62,420 nt of DNA from Alkalibacillus flavidus (GTDB lineage: Bacteria > Bacillota > Bacilli > Bacillales > Alkalibacillaceae): the NCBI RefSeq assembly GCF_040545925.1, contig NZ_JBEPMX010000014.1, positions 1 to 62,420 of the forward strand, written 5' to 3'. Positions 9,511-19,181 of this stretch are shown in pieces (position 1 is the stretch's first letter; every line of letters begins with the position of its first letter). The notes under the pieces were generated by a model. It did no database searches. It was not told the origin of the DNA and saw nothing but the letters and a program-made list of their open reading frames with translations. The translations under genes were made by a program, and so were the position numbers.

Positions 9511-10236
9511 ATGAAGGTAGTTAAGTTTTTAGGGATCCCCTTTTTATACATAGATCAGGCTGAGTTCATTAATTTGATGGCTCAGCGTATTGAAGATAAG
9601 GACAAGACGTTTGTCGTGACGGTGAATCCGGAGTCGGCGATGATTGGTCAGCGCGATCAGCATTTTATGAATGTGTTACATCGCGCAACGCACGTGACAG
9701 CTGACGGGATTGGTATCGTGAAAGGTGTTCGTCTTGTTGGTGATTATTTACCTGAGCGTGTGACGGGCTATGACTCGATGATTGGTTTGCTTGAACGTGG
9801 GAATGAGCATGGTTATCGGGTGTTTTTACTCGGCGGACGTGAAGATGTTGTTCAAGAGGCAGCTGGTCGTGTGTCTTCTCGTTATCCTGGGTTAGACGCG
9901 GTCGATTATCATCACGGGTATTTTGATTTTAATGATGAGTCGGTAATTGATGCGATCAAGGCGTTTCAGCCGAACTTGGTGTTGGTCGGTCTCGGTGTAC
10001 CCCGGCAGGAGCAGTGGATCGATGCTCATTTTGATAAGTTTGATCAAGGTGTATTTATCGGTGTTGGTGGTAGTATTGATGTGCTCGGGGGCTATGTGAA
10101 GCGTGCGCCGGAGACGTGGCGACGGTTGAATTTGGAATGGTTGTATCGTTTTTTACATCAGCCATCACGTTGGCGCCGGGCATTTGTGTTACCACAGTTT
10201 ATTGGAACCGTGTTGAAAAAGAGGTTTAAGTCATGA
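9511..10236 (+). CDS. tagA: WecG/TagA/CpsF-family glycosyltransferase
   Basis: This 241-residue GT26-family enzyme transfers N-acetylmannosamine or a similar sugar onto lipid-linked GlcNAc, an early step of wall polymer assembly on the cytoplasmic membrane face. Family landmarks present are VNPESAMI, ADGIGIVKG, GYDSM and GVPRQEQWIDAHF, with the basic amphipathic C-terminus (PSRWRRAFVLPQF) used for membrane contact. It overlaps the next gene by 4 bp (ATGA), so it heads an operon with a flippase and csaB. A paralogue lies at 25515-26240. I infer that it initiates the secondary wall polymer rather than teichoic acid because csaB is in the same operon. Confidence 0.85.
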   Translation: MKVVKFLGIPFLYIDQAEFINLMAQRIEDKDKTFVVTVNPESAMIGQRDQHFMNVLHRATHVTADGIGIVKGVRLVGDYLPERVTGYDSMIGLLERGNEHGYRVFLLGGREDVVQEAAGRVSSRYPGLDAVDYHHGYFDFNDESVIDAIKAFQPNLVLVGLGVPRQEQWIDAHFDKFDQGVFIGVGGSIDVLGGYVKRAPETWRRLNLEWLYRFLHQPSRWRRAFVLPQFIGTVLKKRFKS

Positions 10237-11759
10237 GTTTACTACGTGGGACATTAATTTTGTCGTTAGCGGCTTTGATCTCGAAGGTTTTGGGAAGTAT
10301 TTTTCGTGTGCCGCTTCAAAACATTGCGGGTGACGATGTACTCGGTATCTTCAGTTTAGTGTACCCGGTTTATATGGTGACGATGACGTTAGCGGTTGCG
10401 GGTATTCCGCTTGCGATATCGCAATTAATTGCAGAGGCTCGGGCTCAAGGTGACGACAACCAGATTAAGACGATTTATCAGACCGCGAGTACGCTCGGGG
10501 TCTTATTTGGTATTGGGAGTTTTATCGTGATTTGGGTATTGTCGGAGCCGATTGCGGTGTTGCTCGGCGGGCGTGAGACGGAATGGGCCCTCATTGTCGT
10601 GAGTTCAGCGTTGTTGGTTGTACCTTTTATGGCGGTTTATCGTGGCTTTTTCCAAGGGTTTCAAGATATGACGCAGACGGCTGTGTCGCAAGTGATTGAA
10701 CAATTAATACGGGTTGTCGTGATGTTAGTTGCGGCGGTTGTTTTAGTTGATATGGGTATGAGCGATGCGAGAGTTGCGGCTGGTGTTATGAGTGGTTCGA
10801 TTATTGGCGCAGTTGGGTCGTTGATTTATTTAATGGTTAAGTTTCGGCGTACGCAGTTGGTTCGATTTGGTTTTGGCGGATTGACGTGGGGTGCGTTTGT
10901 TTATTGGTCGAAGCGTATTTTGTCAAGGTCGATTCCGATTGCGGTTGGTACGGTGACGTTAGCAGCGGTGAATGTGGTCGATTCGTTGACGGTGCCATTT
11001 AGCTTGGGTGCTTTTGGTGTGGGCGATGTGTATGAAACGTACGGATTGTATGGCCGCGGACAAGCGTTGATTCAAGTGGCGACGGTTGCTGCGACATCGC
11101 TTGTATTGCCGTTGGTACCACGGATGGCTGAACTGTTAGCTGACGGGCGTGATCGTGATTTACGGCGTGTGATGGCACGCGCTTATGAATTGATTCATCT
11201 TGTGGCGTGGCCTGTGATGATTGGTTTGGTCGTGTTGACGGTGCCTGTCAATGTGGCGTTATTTACGAATGCTTCTGGCAGTGACGTCGTGTTTTGGCTG
11301 AATGTGAGCACGGGTGTGACGGCGTTTGCGGTAGTGTCGGTTGGGATGCTTCAAGGACTCGAGCGTGCGAAGTTGGCTGCTGGCGTTGTCGTTGTGTGTT
11401 TAGGTTTGAAAGCGTTGTTAAATATCGGTTTAGTCTCTGCGTTTGGATTAGTTGGGGCGGCTTGGTCGACGGTTGTTGTGTTTTTTGTTTTGATGGTATG
11501 GAATCATGTGTTGATTCTCAGACGTTTTAATGGGCCGCCTTTTTGGAATAAGAGAAATGCGCAATTGTTGATGGCAGCGGTTTTGATGGGTGTGGCGATT
11601 GTGATTTTAGGTCAATTTGTGTCGGGTGACGATTGGACAAGAGGGTCTGCCCTTCTATATACTATGGTCATGGTTGGTTTCGGTGGCGCTATTTATGCAG
11701 GGCTATGTTTGCTATGGGGCGTAATTCGGCTTGACCAACTACCATTTCGACGGAATTAG
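10233..11759 (+). CDS. polysaccharide flippase of the MATE-like SpoVB/MVF group
   Basis: This 508-residue polytopic membrane protein has hydrophobic helices along its whole length and the MOP-superfamily start LILSLAALISKVLGSIFRVPLQNIAG. Members flip undecaprenyl-linked sugars across the membrane. Lying between tagA and csaB with 4-bp overlap upstream, its likely cargo is the wall-polymer repeat unit. The sequence resembles SpoVB/YtgP more than MurJ. A second flippase lies at 26820-28337. Confidence 0.85.
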   Translation: MSLLRGTLILSLAALISKVLGSIFRVPLQNIAGDDVLGIFSLVYPVYMVTMTLAVAGIPLAISQLIAEARAQGDDNQIKTIYQTASTLGVLFGIGSFIVIWVLSEPIAVLLGGRETEWALIVVSSALLVVPFMAVYRGFFQGFQDMTQTAVSQVIEQLIRVVVMLVAAVVLVDMGMSDARVAAGVMSGSIIGAVGSLIYLMVKFRRTQLVRFGFGGLTWGAFVYWSKRILSRSIPIAVGTVTLAAVNVVDSLTVPFSLGAFGVGDVYETYGLYGRGQALIQVATVAATSLVLPLVPRMAELLADGRDRDLRRVMARAYELIHLVAWPVMIGLVVLTVPVNVALFTNASGSDVVFWLNVSTGVTAFAVVSVGMLQGLERAKLAAGVVVVCLGLKALLNIGLVSAFGLVGAAWSTVVVFFVLMVWNHVLILRRFNGPPFWNKRNAQLLMAAVLMGVAIVILGQFVSGDDWTRGSALLYTMVMVGFGGAIYAGLCLLWGVIRLDQLPFRRN

Positions 11760-11777
11760 ACGGAGGACTAGACTAAC

Positions 11778-12803
11778 ATGAAGGTCGTCATTTCAGGCTA
11801 TTATGGTTTTTACAATATAGGAGATGAAGCGATTTTGCGTTCAATTGTGCAGCGATTGCGGGTAGAGGAACCTGATGTGGAGATTGTCGTTTTATCCGGA
11901 GATCCGCGTGATACGGAAGCGCGGCACGGCGTTACAGCGATTCATCGGTTTGATTTTTTGAAGATTCGGCGTGTGTTGCGTGGCGCTGACGGACTGATTA
12001 GCGGTGGCGGCAGTTTAATGCAAGATGTCACGGGATGGAAGTCGATTCCGTATTATTGCGCGGTGATTGGATTAGCGAAGCGTTATCGTGTGCCCGTATT
12101 TGCGTATGCGCAAGGGGTCGGCCCGATTGAACGCTCGTTAGGTCGGCGGTTGTTAGCGCGGACGTTTCGGGATGTGGATGCTGTGTCAGTTAGGGATCAT
12201 CTGTCACTTGCATTGTTGCGTGAGATTGGTGTGACGCGCGAGATCGATGTCACGGCTGATGCGGTGTTCGGGATGAATATTGATGATTTTACGTTGGAAC
12301 GTGGCGATTATGTCGCTGTGAGCGTGCGCCCGTGGGCTGAAGATTCGCGGTATCAGAACGTGTTAGCTGAGGCGTTAGATCAGATTGACGCGGATATCGT
12401 GTTCGTCCCGATGCAAGGTGATACGGATTATGACGCCTCGTTTGCGGTGCGGAAACAGATGACGCGGACGTCTGAACGGCGCGTGCACATTATGGATGCG
12501 GAGAGTTCGATTGATGAGAGGCTGCAAATAATTGCGGGTGCGCGGTCGTTAATTGGTATGCGACTGCATGCGTTGATTTTTGCCGCTGTGCTTGAGACAC
12601 CGTTTGTCGCGTTATCGTATGACCCGAAGATTGACGCGTTTGCCGGCGAGCGTGTTGTCGGTCATGTTGAGCGGCGCGATTGGGATGCTGATGCTTTGTT
12701 AGAGGCGTTAGGTGTCTATGGAGATGACGCGATCGATGTGAGTACATACCGAGAGCAAGCTGTTGCAACAGCGCGAGACGCTGTTGCTTTGTTTAGAAAA
12801 TGA
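11778..12803 (+). CDS. csaB: polysaccharide pyruvyl transferase CsaB
   Basis: This 341-residue enzyme adds pyruvate ketals to the secondary wall polymer, creating the ligand for SLH domains. Family features are the N-terminal VISGYYGFYNIGDEAIL, the glycine-rich SGGGSLMQD, a second lobe with AVSVRPW and the GMRLHALIFAAV motif. It is the last gene of a three-gene operon and is followed at once by a strong terminator. Its presence a few kb from an SLH S-layer gene is a functional match: SLH proteins of Bacillus depend on CsaB for attachment (established for B. anthracis). Confidence 0.9.
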   Translation: MKVVISGYYGFYNIGDEAILRSIVQRLRVEEPDVEIVVLSGDPRDTEARHGVTAIHRFDFLKIRRVLRGADGLISGGGSLMQDVTGWKSIPYYCAVIGLAKRYRVPVFAYAQGVGPIERSLGRRLLARTFRDVDAVSVRDHLSLALLREIGVTREIDVTADAVFGMNIDDFTLERGDYVAVSVRPWAEDSRYQNVLAEALDQIDADIVFVPMQGDTDYDASFAVRKQMTRTSERRVHIMDAESSIDERLQIIAGARSLIGMRLHALIFAAVLETPFVALSYDPKIDAFAGERVVGHVERRDWDADALLEALGVYGDDAIDVSTYREQAVATARDAVALFRK

Positions 12804-12814
12804 TATGGAGATGG

Positions 12815-12845
12815 AAGCAATCCACCGCGGTGGATTGCTTTTTTT
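12815..12845 (+). terminator. terminator after csaB
   Basis: A 26-bp palindrome (AAGCAATCCACC and complement, 12815-12840) is followed by five or more T. It ends the tagA-flippase-csaB operon just before repeat array A1. Confidence 0.93.
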
Positions 12846-12849
12846 GTGT

Positions 12850-13240
12850 AGTTTGGTGCAAGAGATGCGGAGTTTGAATCAAGGTTGAGTGAGGTTGGTG
12901 CAAGGGATTGAGAGGTTGAGTCAAGCGGGATTGGAGTTGGTGCAAAGATTTCGAAATTTGGTGCAAGGTTTGGGGGGCGGAGCGATAATGTCCGAAGGAG
13001 ATTTAGGTGGATGAACGTCCAGCGATTGGATCAAGGCTTCGAGTTTTTGATTCAAGCGATTTTGAGGTTGAATCAAGGGATAATGCGTTTGATTCAAGTA
13101 TGGCAGATTTTGAGTCAACGATTGGTAGGTGTGTTAAGACTCAGGGTTGAGTCAAGTTTTTGCGATTTTGAATCAAGTTGAGTTTGGGTTGATTCAAGGT
13201 GTTTTGAGATTGGATCAAGGTTGATCAATTTTGATTCAAG
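12850..13240 (+). repeat. array A1: 21-bp phased units, core TTGANTCAAG / TTGGTGCAAG
   Basis: Sixteen units end in CAAG (or CAAA/CAAC) at 12862, 12883, 12904, 12925, 12946, 12967, then 13035, 13056, 13077, 13098, 13119, then 13156, 13177, 13198, 13219 and 13240. All steps are exactly 21 bp apart from two interruptions. Each unit has a conserved 10-base core and a variable G/T-rich half. It fills the space between the csaB terminator and the promoter of the first NERD gene. No gene lies here. Confidence 0.93.
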
Positions 13241-13386
13241 GATTAGGGTTTTTTGGTCGAAATAGATATTTTATTAAAAAAATTTTTACTCGAAGATAAG
13301 TGGATTAAGTTTTGATTTTGGTTAAGTTTTAACATTAATCGTGGGTGAACGTTGTTTAAGGTGAAAATGTGCTCTTTTTTGGCGGA

Positions 13387-13430
13387 TAGACGGGTTTGAA
13401 TGAAGTGGCTATAATCTTTTCAGGAGGTGG
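13387..13430 (+). promoter_or_regulatory. promoter and ribosome site of NERD gene 1
   Basis: TAGACG (13387-13392), a 17-bp spacer and TATAAT (13410-13415) form a good sigma-A promoter. AGGAGGTGG follows at 13422-13430, giving a very short leader. The start-region context GGAGGTGGTTTT is the same as in the second NERD gene. Confidence 0.65.
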
Positions 13431-13436
13431 TTTTTG

Positions 13437-14387
13437 ATGATTGTTTTACCACTTGAGAAGACGTGGGAGTTGCAGCAGTTGGAGACGATTGTGGCGCGTT
13501 ATAATCGGCGTGATGGTTTGTGGCGGCGGTTGGATGAGGCGTATGGTCGGCAGTTGGCGGGGTATTTAGGTGAGAAGTCGTTGTATTATTATGTGAATCT
13601 TTGGCCTCGGGATGAGGTTTTGGGGCTATTTGGGCTGAGGGCGCGTGGGGTGAGTGGGTATTTTCAGACGGATTTGTTGGTTGTGACGGCGCGTTTTATG
13701 TTGATTGTTGAGGCGAAGCATTTAAAGGGTGAGCTGTCGATTAATGAGAGTGGGCAGTTGTTGCAGCGGGTGGATGGTGTGACGGAGGTGTATGGGAATC
13801 CGCTTGTGCAGGCGGAGATTCAGCGGTATCAGTTGGAGAAGTTGTTGCAGCGGCATGGGTTTGATCATCCGCCGATTTATACGTGTGCGGCGTTTACGCA
13901 TGATAAGGCAATTCTCAATATTCCCGACCCTCCTCATAATTTAATGACTAGTCAGCGGTTGTTTGAGTATTATCAGATGTTGTATCGATCGAATCGTGCG
14001 CAATTGAGCCGGGCTGAGGTGACGAAGCTTGCGGTTTTCTTGAAAGATCAGCATACGCCGTTGGATTGCGATGTGATGGCGGATTTTGGGGTTCGGGCGG
14101 AGTGGCTTGCGCAAGGTGTGCCGTGTGAGTGCTGTGACGGTGGTATGATGCGGTATCACTATACGAAATGGATTTGTGGGGCGTGTGGGTGTGTTGAGGC
14201 TGAGGCGCATTGGCGTGGGCTGCGGGCATTTGCGGTGATTTTTCGGACGATGTGGGTGACGAATAAGCAGGCACGGGCGTTTTTAGGGATTCGTTCGCGG
14301 TCGACGTGTCAGCGGTTGTTGGCGTCGTTGCCGATGGAGGGTGAGCGGAGTACGGCGCGGTATTGTTTGGAGGGGTTGTTTCGGTAG
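13437..14387 (+). CDS. NERD-domain nuclease-like protein 1, with Zn ribbon and C-terminal HTH
   Basis: This 316-residue protein carries an N-terminal NERD domain (about 35-150), a PD-(D/E)xK nuclease relative. The candidate active site is complete: Glu47 in GEKSL, Asp79 in QTDLLVV and Glu92-x-Lys94 in VEAKHLKG. A Cys-rich ribbon follows (C230/232/233 and C247/250), then a winged-helix-like C-terminus (about 272-300, VTNKQARAFLGI..STCQRLL), so DNA binding is likely. Its cellular role is not known. It is a single-gene unit bracketed by family A arrays, and its paralogue at 32334-33284 has exactly the same length and is bracketed by family B arrays. ATG at 13437 fits the ribosome site better than the preceding TTG. 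Confidence 0.82.
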   Translation: MIVLPLEKTWELQQLETIVARYNRRDGLWRRLDEAYGRQLAGYLGEKSLYYYVNLWPRDEVLGLFGLRARGVSGYFQTDLLVVTARFMLIVEAKHLKGELSINESGQLLQRVDGVTEVYGNPLVQAEIQRYQLEKLLQRHGFDHPPIYTCAAFTHDKAILNIPDPPHNLMTSQRLFEYYQMLYRSNRAQLSRAEVTKLAVFLKDQHTPLDCDVMADFGVRAEWLAQGVPCECCDGGMMRYHYTKWICGACGCVEAEAHWRGLRAFAVIFRTMWVTNKQARAFLGIRSRSTCQRLLASLPMEGERSTARYCLEGLFR

Positions 14388-14397
14388 GGTGAGTTGG

Positions 14398-14729
14398 GGT
14401 TGGTGCGAGTGAATCAAGGTGAGCGGAGTTTGGTGCAAGGGAATGGGAGTTTGAGTCAAGCTTGGTTGAGGTTGATTCAAGCAGTTTGGGATTTGGTGCA
14501 AGAGTGTGTGGGGTTGATTCATGCGTTTGAAAGGTTGGTGCAAGTGTTTGAGGATTTGGTACAAGATTGACGAAATGTGAATCAAGGGTATGGGGAGTGA
14601 GCGGGGTTTCAGATTTGGGTCAAGGATTCGGACGTTTGAATCAAGGGAATGCGGATTTGACTCAAGCGTGCAGGAGATTGGTGCAAGGACTTTTAAATGT
14701 GAATCAACATATCGTTAATGTGGGGCAAC
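14398..14729 (+). repeat. array A2a: 21-bp phased units after NERD gene 1
   Basis: Unit ends lie at 14418, 14439, 14460, 14481, 14502, 14523, 14544, 14565 and 14586 (nine in perfect 21-bp register), then 14624, 14645, 14666, 14687, 14708 and 14729. The core is TTGRNTCAAG alternating with TTGGTGCAAG. Open frames through it are a by-product of the 7-codon period. Confidence 0.93.
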
Positions 14730-14745
14730 AACATATTTTGAGTGT

Positions 14746-14778
14746 AAGAAGTCGGCTGCGGCCGACTTCTTTTTTTAG
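14746..14778 (+). terminator. GAAGTCGGC-type hairpin terminator inside the A array
   Basis: AGAAGTCGGC and GCCGACTTCT flank a short loop and are followed by a T-run. It probably terminates NERD 1 transcripts. It is one of six near-identical hairpins found only in or beside family A arrays. Confidence 0.88.
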
Positions 14779-14887
14779 TAATGAAGGTTGGATCAAGATA
14801 TGGTGAATTTGAGGTTGAATCAAGATCGCGGAAGATTGAATCAACGTCCTACGAATTTGCATCAAGCGCCTCGTGTTTTGAATCAAT
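14778..14887 (+). repeat. array A2b: continuation of the A2 array
   Basis: Five more units end at 14797, 14824, 14845, 14866 and 14887, in 21-bp steps except the first. They lie between the two convergent terminators. Confidence 0.88.
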
Positions 14888-14898
14888 CAACCACGCAC

Positions 14899-14926
14899 AA
14901 AAAGAAGTCAGCGGCGGCTGACTTCT
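14899..14926 (-). terminator. terminator overlapping the M14 gene stop
   Basis: AGAAGTCAGC (14903-14912) and GCTGACTTCT (14917-14926) form the stem, and a T-run follows on the minus strand. The stem overlaps the TAG stop (14925-14927) of the carboxypeptidase gene. Confidence 0.88.
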
Positions 14927-17315
14927 ATCTGTCTAGGGCTTCTTGGGCGAGTAAGAGGGCGATTGAGTTGTTTTGGGTCCAGTTGCGGTTGAAGTTGCTT
15001 AGGGGGACTGGGCGTGGGCCGACGTATGGTGAGACTTCGGGTGTGAAGCTTGGGTATTGGAGTGAGTCGAGTACCCAGTCTTTGTAGCCGCCTCCGCTTG
15101 GGTTGTCGGTCATCATGAGGCCTTAGCCGGTTTTGGCGCTGATTTGGTCGGCTAGGTCTCGGGTTGTGTTTTTGAGTTCGCCTTCTAAGTAATAGTCCCA
15201 GTACAAGATTTCGCCTGATGAGTGGTAGGCGAGTGATGTTTTGAAGTCGTGTTGGTTCGTGTAATCTTAGAGTGATTTGACTTCGGGTTCGGTTAACGGG
15301 CTTGTGCCTTTGTATCATTCTGGGCCCGGTTCTGATTCGACGTTGCGTATGTCGTCCCAGTCGGCTGGGTATTGTCTGTTTAAATCGACGGCGCGTGCGT
15401 TGGCTTTCCAGCTGGAGAAGTCGGTGTTGCCATCGTTCATGTCAATGAGTTCGTCGCGGTTATCGAATCCGTCTGGGCCTTGTTGAACTAGTGTGACGCC
15501 GTCTGGGTTGACCATGGGCACGTAATGGAGCGTGACTTGGTCGAGTAAATGGCGAACGTCATAGCCATCTAGTGCTTCGTCGCGTGCATAAGCTTGGCTA
15601 TATTGATCGAGTTGTTCCATGACTAAATTCGTTGTCACCCATTCGCGTGCGTGATGTGACGCATTAATTAAAATATCGATGTCGCCAGTTCCGATTTTCA
15701 CAACGGGGATGTCACGATTGTGAACGGATTTGCCTATGGTTTCGACCGTGATTAGGGAGCCGTACTGTTGATCGAGTTGATCGATGTCTGACTGCATTTG
15801 GTTGTATGAATAAACTTGATGCGGTTTAACGATATCTGTTGCGCGCATCATATCAGCTTCAACGTGGCCCGCGCGGACATAGCCGTATCGGCCGGAGATA
15901 TTCACTTCATACCAGCTGCCTAGGTCGCCGACAATCGGATAGGTCTCGCCTTCTTGCAATGTGGCGAAGGGATCGAGACCGTCGCCGGTGTTATCGTAGA
16001 CGGTCGTGTTTTGTGTTGGTGTGGCTGTGCCGATTGAGCGCTCGCTCTGAATCGGATTTTGGTAGTTTTGGCTCAATGCTAGTTTTGTTGCTGGTTTATA
16101 AATATAAGCTTCATCATTAGCGTATTGAATTTCGTGCCAGTTGCCGTAGTCGCGAATGCGTGCGTACGTTTCATCGGCGTGGAGTTTTGCGACTTCTACT
16201 AGCCCTCCGTTTTGACGCTCATATACGGGCGTTCGCGATTTTGTTTGATAGAAACGATCGGTTGTTTGAAAATCGATGGTCGTGCCTTTTTTCCATACAT
16301 AGCCGATTTGACCAGCGATATTCACTTGCCACCAATTGCCGTAATCGCGCATGATGTTAAGCCCGGTTCCTTCGAAAAAGCGCGCGTAAGGCACGAGTTC
16401 ACCTGTGCTGTTGTCGTAGACGGTGATATCTTGGGTCATTTCGATCGTGCGACCGTTTGATCCGTCGTCAGCGTTTGATTCATGGTTGCTCGCTGGATCG
16501 GTTGCTGGTTTGTAAATATAAGCTTGATCTGAGCCGAATTGAATCGTATGCCAATTGCCAGAGCCACTTAGGCGTTCATAGACGGTTGTATCTTGTGTGA
16601 TGTCGATCGGCGTTTTGCTTGATAGATTTTGGTTGTTCAAATTGGTCGGTTTGTTTGTATATGTTGTCGTTCCTGGTTTATAAACATAACCGTCGTAGTT
16701 GGCGAATTGAACGCGAATCCAGTTGTCCATAACTTGATCGATTGGGTACGACTGGCCTTTTTGAAGTGTGGCGACCGGTTCGAGTGAGCCACTGCGATTA
16801 TCGTAAACCGTGATTTTATTTTGCGTTGGTGTAAAATAGCGATCGTCGTTGGTTGGGACAGATTGTGTTGATTGAGCGCTCGTTTGGGTTGATTGATTTT
16901 GAGTTTCGGATTCATCTTGGTTTACTTGATGAAACATGGTGTTTCCTAAGATGATAGATTGTTCTTCCGTTATAGGATATGTAGATTTTTTTGTCGTGAT
17001 AGCGCCGTGATCGTTTTCGAAAGTTGCAGAAGTGGTTTGTTGTGATGTTTTGCGCCATTCTGTGAATTCAGGCGCCTCCCCTTCTTCTACTCGTGTTAGG
17101 TTATCGAGTTTCAACGCTTTTGTGGTGTTTTCGAATTGAATCTCGATTCCATTTGGTGTCTCGGTTCCGTAAAGTCTGGTCCCTGCTTGGATTGTGATGC
17201 CTTCTGAAAGTTCGATGTTTTCTTGGGTTTGGTAGAGTGAATGGTCTTCCGCGTGTAGTGTGTGCGTGACAGCTAGTAACGTGATTAATATTATGAAGCT
17301 AGTAACCTTTTTCAT
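14925..17315 (-). pseudogene. exported M14 zinc carboxypeptidase with SH3-like repeats, broken by three in-frame stops
   Basis: The frame is open for 796 codons except for three nonsense codons: TGA at 15317-15315, TAA at 15269-15267 and TAA at 15125-15123. No frameshift is present. From the start come a signal peptide (MKKVTSFIILITLLAVTHTLHA), about five SH3-like modules (motifs YVYKP, NWHTIQF), then the M14 domain. HHARE and DLNRQYP lie before the first stop. The third Zn ligand His (LAYHSSGE) and catalytic Glu (FTPEVSP) lie beyond the stops, so the 666-residue truncated product should be inactive. The stops appear to replace Trp and two Tyr codons by third-position changes. Its SH3-like modules resemble those of the glucosaminidase at 19182-21710. 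The start at 17315 follows a G-rich ribosome site. Confidence 0.85.
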
Positions 17316-17417
17316 GTCGCGCGCCCCCCTTTTAATTAACAAGTGTTACGTAATGTGACATTTTTTGCAATAGATTTTGGAGAATATGGTGTAAGAGTCA
17401 TGGGGGTTGTAGGGAAT

Positions 17418-17709
17418 GAGAGCGGTGTTTGGGTCAAAGGTGTGGGTGGTTGAGTCAAGTAGATTTTGACTTGGTGCAAGGTTGGGGGAATTTGAATCAA
17501 CACTCTGCTCAAGTGGATCAACGATGTTTTTAAATGGTCGGAAGTCGGCTGCGGCCGACTTCCTTCGTTTGATGGTGAATGATTCAAGGATGCGGGAGTT
17601 TGAATCAAGATTGATGAATATATTCGGGGCTTGAGTTTGATGCAAAGGTGCGGGAGATTGAATCAAGCGCAATTTAATTTGAATCAAGAATCCGGAAATG
17701 TGAGTCAAC
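17418..17709 (+). repeat. array A3: 21-bp phased units upstream of the M14 gene
   Basis: Unit ends lie at 17438, 17459, 17480, 17501 and 17522, then, after an embedded GAAGTCGGC hairpin, at 17588, 17609, 17646, 17667, 17688 and 17709. Cores read top strand although both neighbouring genes are on the minus strand, so unit orientation does not follow gene direction. Confidence 0.9.
17540..17563. terminator. GAAGTCGGC-type hairpin within array A3
   Basis: GGAAGTCGGC and GCCGACTTCC form a perfect stem. The flanking T-richness is modest, so termination is likely but not certain. No gene ends immediately beside it, unlike its relatives. Confidence 0.7.
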
Positions 17710-17746
17710 GCGCTACACCACTTTATTTAGTGGGTTCCCTCACACA

Positions 17747-17782
17747 AAAGACCCCCATCGCACCGAGGGGCGATGGGGGTTA
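17747..17782 (-). terminator. terminator of the polymerase/ligase-like gene
   Basis: The minus-strand stem AACCCCCATCG / CGATGGGGGT is followed by CTTTTGTG, directly after the stop at 17785. Confidence 0.88.
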
Positions 17783-17784
17783 GT

Positions 17785-19143
17785 TTATTGTCTTTGTAAT
17801 GTGATGAGTGTTAGGCACATGACGAGTGCTAGGTAGATGCTGACGGCGGGTGCGGTGATGACGTGTCCTGCTAGGGTTGAAATGCCGCATGCAATCGCCA
17901 AGCTAACAAGTATGAAGATCGATGTTGAGTCTTTGAATGTGGCTTTAATGCCTTTGTCAAAGAAGGCGCGGATGATGCGGTAGAGCATATACACGATCGG
18001 AATGACGTAGACAATAAAGCCGATGATGCCGATTGAATAGAATAGGTCAAAGGCATCGATCTCGACGGTTTTTGGATCTTCTGAATAGTTACTGGCGTAG
18101 CCCATGCCGAATAGTTTTTGGGCGACTGGGGCGTCGACGAAGTAACTATGGTGAATTTTGACGTAAATGTCACGGCTACTTAAGATTAAGTTTAAGAAGC
18201 GTGATGATGCGTGAAAGTTGTCTTTGATATACGCGTCAGGGTCGATTTGTTCTTGTTCTTCTTCTGTTGGTTGCGACACGACGTTTTCGTATTGGTATAT
18301 TTGGTTCGCGATATTTTCAAGAAATGATGACGACGCGTGTGCTGTCACGACGACGATCAGCGCAATAAATAAAGTAGTGTTGAATTTTTGCCAACCTTTC
18401 ACGCCGTTTCCAAATCGGTTCACGATAATGTGATAGCCAACTGTTAAAGTGGTGAGTAAAATACCGCCTAGTGCTACTTTGGTGCCCATTAAGCCGAAGC
18501 CGATTGCTGAAATCGTAAGGGCGACGATCATCCAGCCTTTTGCTCGGCCGCTCGGTTGTGACACGATGTAATAGGCTGCCATTGGATACGTAATCGCGAG
18601 CACGGCACTGATTTCATTTCCTGAGAAGAACCAGCCTTTATAGCCGACTTTGGTGTGTGAATAGCTTTCTAAACTCGTTTGGGTTAAGACGGCGATCAGG
18701 ATACTAGCGCCGACTGCAACGGCTACGAAAAAGAACGCTTTAAACACGATGTTCAATAGTTGTTGTTTGTCGGTTACGATTTCTTTGAACATTAAATACA
18801 GGGCAATCAGCGCTAAGTTAAAGTAGACAATTTTGAATAAAAATTGTAGCTCTGCCACTAAGCTGTAAGGGTCTTTGAATAAAATCGTCACGACTAAACT
18901 AGCGATGAGCACGAGTGCGAGTGCTCCGACGTAGTATAAAATTTTGCGGTGTTTTGGCATCGTCCAGCTGATATAAACGATAACGACAAAAAAGAGCGCG
19001 ACGAACAGGACGCGGACGAGCGCCCCGACCGTCACGACTGTATCAGTGAATTGAACCATGAGTGAAGTCATCAAATCGATGACGGGTTGGATCAAAATAA
19101 AGATCCATAAATATTTGATTAATGATTCGTGATCAAGCTTCAT
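17785..19143 (-). CDS. O-antigen ligase/polymerase-like membrane protein
   Basis: This 452-residue polytopic protein has about ten to twelve hydrophobic segments and one large soluble loop (about residues 280-350, rich in Glu, Asp and Ser), the layout of Wzy polymerases and WaaL-type ligases. The conserved loop stretch FHASSRFLNLILSSRDIYVKIHHSYF contains His and Arg residues of the sort used by that family. It lies in a wall-polymer locus and would polymerise or attach lipid-linked glycan units (inference). It probably shares a transcript with the glucosaminidase gene 38 bp upstream. Confidence 0.7.
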   Translation of the reverse strand: MKLDHESLIKYLWIFILIQPVIDLMTSLMVQFTDTVVTVGALVRVLFVALFFVVIVYISWTMPKHRKILYYVGALALVLIASLVVTILFKDPYSLVAELQFLFKIVYFNLALIALYLMFKEIVTDKQQLLNIVFKAFFFVAVAVGASILIAVLTQTSLESYSHTKVGYKGWFFSGNEISAVLAITYPMAAYYIVSQPSGRAKGWMIVALTISAIGFGLMGTKVALGGILLTTLTVGYHIIVNRFGNGVKGWQKFNTTLFIALIVVVTAHASSSFLENIANQIYQYENVVSQPTEEEQEQIDPDAYIKDNFHASSRFLNLILSSRDIYVKIHHSYFVDAPVAQKLFGMGYASNYSEDPKTVEIDAFDLFYSIGIIGFIVYVIPIVYMLYRIIRAFFDKGIKATFKDSTSIFILVSLAIACGISTLAGHVITAPAVSIYLALVMCLTLITLQRQ

Positions 19144-19181
19144 GTTCTACCTCCAAGTGATGTTCTCTGGTGCCTTCTCTT

